This document shows positions 56,103 through 64,000 of a DNA stretch of 64,000 nucleotides, one piece after another; position 1 is the first letter of the stretch, and every line of letters begins with the position of its first letter. This DNA is from Diadema setosum (lineage: Eukaryota; Echinodermata; Echinoidea; Diadematoida; Diadematidae). Location of the stretch: positions 12,879,327-12,943,326 of the forward strand of contig NC_092697.1 of NCBI RefSeq assembly GCF_964275005.1, written 5' to 3'. Under the pieces are notes generated by a model that saw only the letters and a list, made by a program, of their open reading frames with translations, ran no database searches and was not told the origin of the DNA. The translations under genes were made by a program, and so were the position numbers.

Positions 56103-56447
56103 GAGGGAAATCGTTCAAGAGGAATGACTTCAATTTACGTTTGAAGACATTTCAAGAGATGCAGTCTGATTTGTTGAGGGGCAAATCATTCTACTGTTTG
56201 CAGTCTTGTAAACATACTTGTATCATTAGCGAAAACTGTTCGAGTACGTGGACGGTGACAAGTAGGCCCCTTTAATCAAATTATGTATGAACCAAATGGT
56301 TTCTTTTGAACATGTATTGTGTTGAAAAGTTCTTGGCAAAATTGCAGAGAAAATGTGTACGTGAAAATTCCGATTATCAAAGCATGTGATGGGAAATATA
56401 AACAGTATGTGCGAATGCTTCTATGTTACCTACTAAACTTAGTTTTT

Positions 56448-56514
56448 AGTGGGGAAAAGAAAAGAAAAGAAAAGTCTCGCTCTACCATGTCTACACCACA
56501 ACGCCTACGGATAT
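56448..56514. repeat. Partial third copy of the duplicated segment
   Basis: TTAGTGGGGAAAAGAAAAG..., TCTCGCT and CACCACAACGCCTACGG match the internal part of the 666-bp repeats that follow, with a deletion. Confidence 0.7.
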
Positions 56515-57848
56515 AAGCTGGAGGTGGGCTGGAATGTCTTGTTTAGAGCACCAACCTAAGTACAGATTAATTGGCACGCTCTCTTTTGAAGACAAACAAT
56601 ACTTTGTTTCACATTGTTAGTGGGGAAAAGAAAAGAAAAGAAAAGAGAAGAAAAAAAAAAGAAAAGAAAAGAAAAGAAAAGTCTCGCTTCATGAGAGATG
56701 TTCAGATCCCGCTCGACACCACAACGCCTACGGATGTAATAGGCTGGAGGTGGGTTGGAATGTCTTATATAGAGCACCAACAGTAATTGAAGAGTTTGTT
56801 CGCAAAAACCGATAAGTCCATATTTTCCAAATAGAGATATATGCGATTTAAGGTCAAGAAAAATAAAGAGAATAATAAGGAAAATTTTGCTTCTATTGAC
56901 CATAACATCAAAAAATATACCTTAATATCTAGTGACCAAGTTATCATTCAAAAGGTATTATTTTGTACTTTATGACAGAGACCGTACTTCAAACTCTTCA
57001 AAAATGGACTTATCGGTTTTTGCGAACAAACTCTTCAATTGCAGATTCATTGGCACGCTATCTTTTGAAGAGAAACAATACTTTGTTTCACTCACGATGG
57101 TAGCAGAACGACAGTTGGTAATCATCCGCTCGTGTGAAATCAAGCAGAAGTTTTTCAAAAGATTTCAATAGGCATCTATTAAGCTGGAGGTGGGCTGGAA
57201 TGTCTTGTTTAGAGCACCAACCTAAGTACAGATTAATTGGCACGCTCTCTTTTGAAGACAAACAATACTTTGTTTCACATTGTTAGTGGGGAAAAGAAAA
57301 GAAAAGAAAAGAAAAGAGAAGACAAAAAAGAAAAGAAAAGAAAAGAAAAGTCTCGCTTCATGAGAGATGTTCAGATCCCGCTCGACACCACAACGCCTAC
57401 GGATGTCTAGGCTGGAGGTGGGTTGGAATGTCTTATATAGAGCACCAACAGTAATTGAAGAGTTTGTTCGCAAAAACCGGTAAGTCCATATTTTCCAAAT
57501 AGAGATATATGCGATTTAAGGTCAAGAAAAATAAAGAGAATAATAAGGAAAATTTTGCTTCTATTGACCATAACATCAAAAAATATACCTTAATATCTAG
57601 TGACCAAGTTATCATTCAAAAGGTATTATTTTGTATTTTATGACAGAGACCGTACTTCATTCAAACTCTTCAAAAATGGACTTATCGGTTTTTGCGAACA
57701 AACTCTTCAATTGCAGATTAGTTGGCACGCTATCTTTTGAAGAGAAACAATACTTTGTTTCACTCACGATGGTAGCAGAACGACAGTTGATAATCATCCG
57801 CTCGTGTGAAATCAAGCAGAAGTTTTTCAAAAGATTTCAATAGGCATC
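56515..57848. repeat. Tandem duplication, two 666-bp copies
   Basis: Copy 1 is 56515-57180 and copy 2 is 57181-about 57848; they are near-identical apart from (AAAAG)n length and a few substitutions. Each copy contains an internal inverted pair of about 40 bp (GAAGAGTTTGTTCGCAAAAA and its complement) and a diverged direct repeat (GGCACGCTCTCTTTTGAAGA / GGCACGCTATCTTTTGAAGA). Confidence 0.9.
57003..57171 (+). other. Small conserved open frame in each duplicate (56 codons)
   Basis: MDLSVFANKLFNC, then TLSFEEKQYFVSLTMVAERQ and SCEIKQKFFKRFQ, to TAG. The copy at 57676-57843 is nearly the same, with F/L-I/V type changes. CAATTGCAG in the middle resembles a splice acceptor. No homology recognised; it may be an exon relic or a chance frame carried by the duplication. 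Confidence 0.25.
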
Positions 57849-57849
57849 T

Positions 57850-60300
57850 TGGTGAGTTACAGTCTGTTACACATGTCAATATAATGTGAAAAACAAATTG
57901 AAGGCTACCTGCAATAGGCCACCTGCATTACAGCCTTGCATTTTCCGACATTACAACAACTTCACGTGAAATAATCAACACGTTCCACGGATACTCGTGA
58001 TAGAGAGGGAAAATAATAAACAACAACATTGCAAGATTGATGAAGACAACAGACGGGAACTGATTCCACGTAAAATACATAAACATGTACATATGTATTT
58101 TGATTTCTCCATGCATTTTTCCACATCATTACACACAATCATTGCACACATATACTTGATAATAATTATGGTGTTCAGCTCACTGTGTGCAGACTGAGCA
58201 CGATCCGATAATTCCGAACCATTGCCTGAGAACCTTTGCCATTCAAGAATAAAATTCATTGTCATTGTCATTGTCATTGTCATTGTCATTGTCATTGAGA
58301 AAGGATTGTAGCCTATCCCGCGAGTCAAAAAGAAGCTTTCTTATCATCTCGTGCATCCTGTACTCTATGCGCAATGCACCCGTCATAGAGACAAGCTTGC
58401 CTTCACCCAAACTGTTTAGATATTGCCAATGGAAGACTTTGATGATCGCATACAGTGGCTGTACACCTGGAAGAACGCTGGTCTGACCTCAGGATGTCCA
58501 TTTTAAGTGTGGTGGAGATCTGTGTGCCGATCCGTGCAATGTAAGCTCAATCGCGTGCTTCACTGAAGACGCAGATGCTGCCCTGTCTTGAAAGAGATCG
58601 AGGGTATACATCTAGACCAATTTTAGCAGGAGGTTACACTGAATCATCACTTGCTGGCAGAGAGTTTTAAACGGATGATATTACCCGCTACCATATTACC
58701 CTGATTCACACATTGGATGCAAACCGAATGGCGGCCATATTGGAAACAAGCAATATTTGGGCATGGGGGCACAACTCTTGGCCAGGCCCAATTGTTAAGG
58801 AGTATCGAGTATAAAGAAGACAATAAGAGCAAATAGTAGTTCCACTCCTATTTGGAAGTGAGGTACCTAAAGATGTCATAAAAAAATGCCCCAAGTTGCC
58901 TGACTTAATGACCTAAACTTTAACTGGATGACAATAGCAAGACACAGGATTACTTCATGTGGAATGCATGTTGTTAGGCCTCACAGTATGTCGTTTTCCA
59001 GATGGTCCATGACGTCACTGTATGCTCCAGGACCATGAGTCATTCATTGGAACCATACAGCCCACGAGCTAGTCCACTGCCTGGACTGTTTTGTGTGATC
59101 ATTTACCGCGCGCACACACCGCTACAGCACGCGTATGCCCCACCGTACGCTCGTGTATTATTTGCCACGCACGCACGCATCTCGACCTCCAGGTTTGTTG
59201 GCGCCCTCATCGATATCGAGCGGTTACAGGGGATAGCGCGATAAGCTGTGGAGCGCGCGTGGATGCGTAATGATAAAAAAACGTCCAGAATCTGGACTAC
59301 CCACGAGCTCGAAACTAGGTAGCATTGCCCATAAGCTTGACACTAAGTTTAGGCAAACCAGGCCCATAAGAGTACGACACTGGGGGGGGGGGGGGGGGGG
59401 GTCCACAAGACCTATACACTTAATAGATTAAGCTCTCGATCTGAAATACATATATTAATCTCGTACCGTGTGCCAAGTTTTCCTCGAGTGTCGAGCTCGC
59501 GGACCGCACAGCTTGTGGGCCTATTATATTTGATGTCGAGCTCATGGACCTTGTTCATCTAGTATTTAGGTAACAGGATGTACATGTATGACTCGTGAGC
59601 TGCGTAACTCATGGGCTGTACGACTCTTGAGTTGTTTGACTTGTGACGTACACCTGATGAGGTGGGCCTGTTGTTTTCTGGTTAGCATCTTTCACCCTTT
59701 CATCCAGTTCAAGGGACTTTGCCATTAGCCTGTTCACATACTATTAAGCATCAACCCAAAATATGATACTCCTCTCCCCACTTTCCATGTTTAAGCGTAC
59801 AAACTTTGTCCAGTGCAAATTTGATAATGTTACACATAATTTCATGCAAGCTAGGCTGCATAACTAACCCAAACATAAATATTATACAGTATGTCCCAAA
59901 AAGAAATTACAATCAGATTTTCACATTGATAACACACAATATGATTAAATTGTCTAAATGCTACTCCAGGGTCTTAAAATATAAAATTTTAGCTCTATTT
60001 TGCAGTAAACCCCATTTGATTTGGTTAAGCGGTCACAGAGAAATGTGGATTGTTTTAAAGCATGAGTTTGATTCTTCCAAGCTTAGCACTTCGATGATCT
60101 TGTGTGTGAATATAATAGACAGAACTTAGAGGGAAGAGATTCCTGACATCCTCTACAAAATTCCTCATTTCTCTTTGACCACTGAAGCAAATCGAATGAG
60201 GTTTCCTGTAAGATGCGGGCAATGGGTTACAGTTTCATACCCTGAATTTGTATTTAGATTGATTCGACATTTTTAAAGATATTATTGCGGAAGGTCCCGT
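57850..60300. other. Non-coding stretch with simple repeats
   Basis: (ATTGTC)n at 58256-58298, poly-G at 59381-59401, and loose repeats of CGAGCTC / CTCGTGG near 59300-59560. Several short overlapping frames, none recognisable. Confidence 0.4.
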
Positions 60301-60319
60301 TGTATTTTTTTTTTTTGAC

Positions 60320-61415
60320 ATACGGTATTTGAGGTCACTGCCATTACTGAAGACACGTAAGCTTCATTTCTGAAGTAATTGATCGCTCACATTCCTGAGA
60401 CCTTTTACTATGAACCAATGCCCTGTGGAATATGCATACATGCTTTGATTATAACGTCAAGGCGTGATTTGTAAATGATTTAACTTTTAGGATTAAACCA
60501 ATAAAGCCAAACATCAATAATTGTAATCCTACACAAATTTTGATATTCTAAAAGTCTGACCTCACATTGTCCTTAGATGTCAAAGTTGGATATACACAGG
60601 GTAATGACCAATGTTCTGTGGAATGAGAAGACACTTCTATTGTAGCATAAATGCTAATAGCAAAATGCATGATTGCACACCAGGTATACAGTTAACCATT
60701 GAATACACGTCAAATATCAATATTCTGATATTTCGAGGTCATTGACCTGTCACAGTCCTCGGAGGTCACCGGCAGTGACATGTAAATAATTTCCCTTGAT
60801 CTGAGGAATAGGAAAGCGATTCAGTTGTAACACAAATTAATTTTTTAAGACATCGTTATCATGTTTATCATCAACCAATTACACCAAATATCAAAATTCT
60901 GATAATTTGAGGTCATTGACCTCTGGAGGTCATCCGAGGTCAAAGGTAGAAACATGTCAAGGATCGGTGGAACATTGAGGCAATTCCACTGTTAAAAAAA
61001 CAAACAAACAAACAAACAAACATGGTTTTAGTACATCATTGCCGTGTTTATCATTAATCAATGACAAAATATCAATATTCTGAAATTTTGAGGTCATTGA
61101 CCTCTGGAGGTCATCAGAGGTCAAAGGTAGAAACCTGTCAGGGTTCTATGGAACATGAAGACAATTCCACTGTAAAAAAAAAAAAAAATGAGTTTTCAGT
61201 ACATCATTACCATTTTAACATTCATCAATGACGCAAAATATCTATTTTTATCAAATTTTGAGGTCATTGACCTTTGTAGGTCATTAGAGGTCAATTCAGA
61301 CTTACCTCCCGATTTTAAAATGAATCTTATAAGATGTACTAACACTGGTAAAAGTTTCATGCTTTAGTCAAATTTTGCACAATTTTTCGGCTTATCTGCT
61401 CTACTAAATTTGTGT
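60320..61415 (+). repeat. AGGTCA-rich tandem array, right copy (inverted relative to 54.7 kb)
   Basis: AGGTCATTGACCT is perfect at 60910, 61091 and 61261 and is followed by a diverged unit at 60736 (also AGGTCATTGACCT) and older units leftward; spacing is 170-181 bp. Units continue GGAGGTCATCAGAGGTCAAAGG and TAGAAACCTGTC. The right edge (TTGACTAAAGCATGAAAC on the complement) matches the left edge of the 54.7-kb array. Confidence 0.85.
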
Positions 61416-61518
61416 TAAATAATAATAATTAAAGGCATTAGGCGTAAATATTCATAAATGAATGATACGCGCCTTAAAATTAGAATAACAACAACAACAA
61501 CAACAACATCACCTAGTC

Positions 61519-61655
61519 TGGTTTCCAGTCCATTGTTGTTAAAATCTAACAACAATGGACTGGAAACCAACGGTAACGAAAACATAACCTCCTCCGTTGG
61601 CGGACGTACTTAATACATCCGCCAACGGTGGAGGTTGTTTTCGTTACCGTTGGTT
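61519..61655. repeat. Two adjacent hairpins
   Basis: Hairpin 1: 23-bp perfect arms TGGTTTCCAGTCCATTGTTG... (61519-61541, 61547-61569). Hairpin 2: ~40-bp arms from AACCAACGGTAACGAAAAC (61566) to 61655 with one 2-bp gap and one mismatch. They overlap by four bases. The first resembles the ends of the MITE at 46973-47105. Confidence 0.9.
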
Positions 61656-62483
61656 TGTGTGTTCGTTTGTTAGTTTGTCCGTGTGCAAAATAACTCAAAA
61701 AGTAGTTAACGGATTTGGATGAAACTTGCAGGAAAGGTTTAAAATGATACTTTACAAGTAACAGATGATTAAATTTTGATAGTGATCCGAGAATTTTTGG
61801 GGAATTATTGAAGGATTTTTGACATTTTGGCAGGTATTATGGTCAATGAATTTGGGATCGAGTTCAGGCTGCGCGTATTGAGGTTTGCATGACAGGAAAG
61901 TGCGCGCTAATTCTGTACAAAACAAATGGACAGCGCGCGGTCCTCAAGCGTATTACGCACATCACCTGAGACCACTCAATGGTTATTCATACATTTCCAA
62001 AGAGAAAAATAATACTAATCAGTCAGTCCGCAGCACCCGATAATTCGCTCGTATTTATTCAACTCGTATGCAAGCCCGCTCTAGGCTTGCATACGTAATG
62101 AGCTGCGTAAGGGGATTTTGTCATTGGGCTTTCGGCAACAAAAATACACCTTATGTTCACAAATTTGGTATCAAATTCAAGGAAAATAAGTAAACTATCA
62201 TCACAGGTTACTCAAATTATTGTAAATGAAAAATATCATAGTGTAATTTGAGCTTGAAAAATGATGAAAAAATTAATTCGCGGAGTACACGTTCAAGACG
62301 TCAAAAAAAAAATACCAAATTCACCTTGCGTCTCAATGAAAATGCTTTATTTGGTAGTCTATCTCCTAATCTTTGTATCCATGTAAATATCTTGACAATT
62401 TGTTGCTTAATCCAGTCGGGAACCAGTAAAATATACATCGATGTCAGTGCTGATCAGCTTGAAACCGTGCAATCTCAAGAGTA
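61656..62483. other. Non-coding stretch
   Basis: A short hairpin CGTATGCAAGCC / GGCTTGCATACG lies near 62067-62096. CTTGCGTCTCA and TTAATCCRGTCRGGAACCA occur at about 62323/62409 and again at about 62720/62802 as a diverged direct repeat around the foldback that follows. Confidence 0.5.
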
Positions 62484-62624
62484 AGCTCTCTCATTGGACA
62501 GCGCTTGCATTCAGCGCTTGCATTACGTCATTACGCTGCTACATAACGGTTTCATGCCACTTGCGGTTTCTTGGCACGCGTGTAGTTCAAGCGCTGAATG
62601 CAAGCACTGTCCAATGAGAGAGCT
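62484..62624. repeat. Foldback with 37-bp arms
   Basis: Arms AGCTCTCTCATTGGACAG... (62484-62520) and complement (62588-62624) with one mismatch; CAGCGCTTGCAT is also repeated within the left arm. Spacer 67 bp. Confidence 0.9.
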
Positions 62625-63129
62625 CTTTCGCGCCACTGTACACTTTCTGTGGAGCATACTTCCGGCTTAGGAGTGAATTTTACAGACATTTCAAAACGGA
62701 AAAACTAGCATAAATCATGCTTGCGTCTCATTGACTCCAATATATGATGAGCATCTAAGTTTCCTCTCTACAAAAAAGCCAAAATCAGAAACAACAGTTT
62801 CTTAATCCGGTCAGGAACCAAAAAAGAACTTTAGACGACAAAATCTTCCGTGAAAAGCAGGTAAAATTTACGCAAATTCAACTGATTATGTAGTCATGAT
62901 AAGATCCGATTTTATACGCAAATTTAGTATCAAAATAAAGATCAAAGTCTGGACAACAAGTTACCGTGACTTGTAGCCATGACGAATGTATGTACAAGTC
63001 GCTACACTGTGAAAACCATAGCCCTATAAAAGTCTCGCAAAATCTCGCACGACAAGACACCTTTCGAACGCAAAGATCGTCAACGAGAGTGCTGAATAAA
63101 TCTTGCCGGATCGGCTCATTAGCGTACGT

Positions 63130-64000
63130 GCTGCGGACTGACTGTAATAGAGTACCTCACGGAGGCATCCACGGCTTAGGTATTTTAATTAAAGATCATA
63201 TCTTTAGACATGTTTCAGTTGTCAAAAATGTAACGTCTGAATCAATTTTGTGGTTGAATATAAATGAGAATGTATTTGGATATCCCTTTTTCCTTGGTGC
63301 TGTGTACATTCCACCAGAGAATTCAAAATACTGTAGTGATTCCATATTTTTTTGATGACATCAAGTGAATTGATATTTCTGACGAACCTATTCAATTTGC
63401 CTTCATAACTGGGAGTTATAGTGAAATATTAACTGATGAAGATGGATTTTACAGTTTCATGCCTCAGTTTGATCAAAATTATGAAGAGTTGCTGTTTACA
63501 TCTCATCTTTCTCAACCAGTTGTATGTCCAAATAGGAATAACATGGACAAAGTAATCAACAATCATGGAAAACAACTTATTGAATTGTGCAGTTTTTTAA
63601 TGTTTCAGAACGGTAATTCTCAACGGAAGGTCGAAGTCTGATAGATATGGCCATTATACTTTTATTGATTATGGCGTGGCTTCATTTGATTTGTTGCGTA
63701 CATTTGAAGACTTTTCTGTTGACATAGTTGATCCACTGTTGTCTGACAAACATATAGTCCTTATTATGCTAACATTATCGTTGTATACAAATTCGGCTTC
63801 TAGGACGATATTTACAGAAACAAAAGATTGGCAAACAAAACCAGTGACTAAAGTTAAATGGTCTGAAAGTTTATCGAAGGAATTTAAGAACCACATTAAT
63901 TTAGATGGCGTTGATAAACTGTACCAAAAAAAAAAAAAAAAAATGACCAGCATGTCAATTAGACGATTTAGTGTCATGTATCCAGCAACTATATCTAGAC
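63130..64000 (+). pseudogene. LINE endonuclease domain, frameshifted, runs off the window
   Basis: HGGIHGLGILIKDHIFRHVS, SESILWLNINENVFGYPF and LGAVYIPPENSKY are endonuclease core segments. A T-run at about 63347-63353 shifts the frame to FFDDIK. The usual GDFNAR motif is degraded (ITGSYSEI). CPNRNNMDKVINNHGKQLIE and LCSFL lead on, and after another shift FIDYGVASFDLLRTFEDF and PLLSDKHIVLI (SDxH in place of SDHxP). The RT would lie beyond 64000. The LINE clade is not certain from this part. Confidence 0.8.

Noticed and set aside
1..64000. LTR retrotransposon, rRNA, tRNA or intact host gene
   Set aside because: Looked for paired direct LTRs with gag-pol, rRNA-like blocks and tRNA boxes by eye; none was convincing. 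A search with Infernal, tRNAscan and protein profiles would be decisive.

Overview
The window is eukaryotic, animal-type DNA. It is AT-rich and dense with transposable elements (TEs) and low-complexity tracts, and I found no intact cellular gene, rRNA or tRNA gene. The mix of families (a Penelope-like element with a GIY-YIG domain, L2/CR1-like and I-type LINEs, PIF/Harbinger, hAT-, mariner- and TTAA-type elements, AGGTCA-rich arrays followed by GACGGACGG stretches) suggests a marine invertebrate. An echinoderm or related deuterostome is my best guess; this is inference from repeat style, not an identification.

Layout. 0-3.2 kb: a TTAA-flanked non-autonomous DNA element (692-3138) interrupted by a rearranged Penelope-like retroelement (889-2771); an uninterrupted sister copy at 20889-21447 preserves the empty site. 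5.3-6.9 kb: a degraded SGNH/GDSL-hydrolase-like coding block with a splice-compatible upstream exon, the only candidate non-LINE protein remnant. 9.8-11.8 kb: a TIR element carrying twelve ~158-bp units, each with a perfect AGGTCA-A-AGGTCA motif. 13.8-23.5 kb: a run of MITEs with readable TIRs and TSDs, several nested. 24.0-26.3 kb: a PIF/Harbinger element with a broken transposase and an inserted LINE 3' end. 27.2-29.6 kb: a foldback with ~0.75-kb arms. 29.8-37.6 kb: one L2/CR1-like LINE copy split by five DNA elements, each with its own TSD. 38.8-43.5 kb: nested TIR elements, including one carrying nine copies of an ACCTATGTGATG motif, then hAT-like MITEs sharing one 8-bp target. 44.2-46.1 kb: three long palindromes. 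47.1-54.4 kb: a Harbinger-like MITE followed by an I-type LINE whose RNase H domain is split by a second L2/CR1-like LINE. 54.7-61.4 kb: two AGGTCA-rich arrays in opposite orientation with a 666-bp tandem duplication between them. 61.5-64 kb: hairpins and the 5' part of another LINE running off the window edge.

The LINE and transposase reading frames are all broken by stops or frameshifts, so none should make a full protein. Because many insertions carry clean target duplications and sit inside readable frames, their relative order can be worked out: LINEs first, DNA-element insertions into them later. Coordinates of TIRs and TSDs were read by eye; percent identities and database assignments were not computed.
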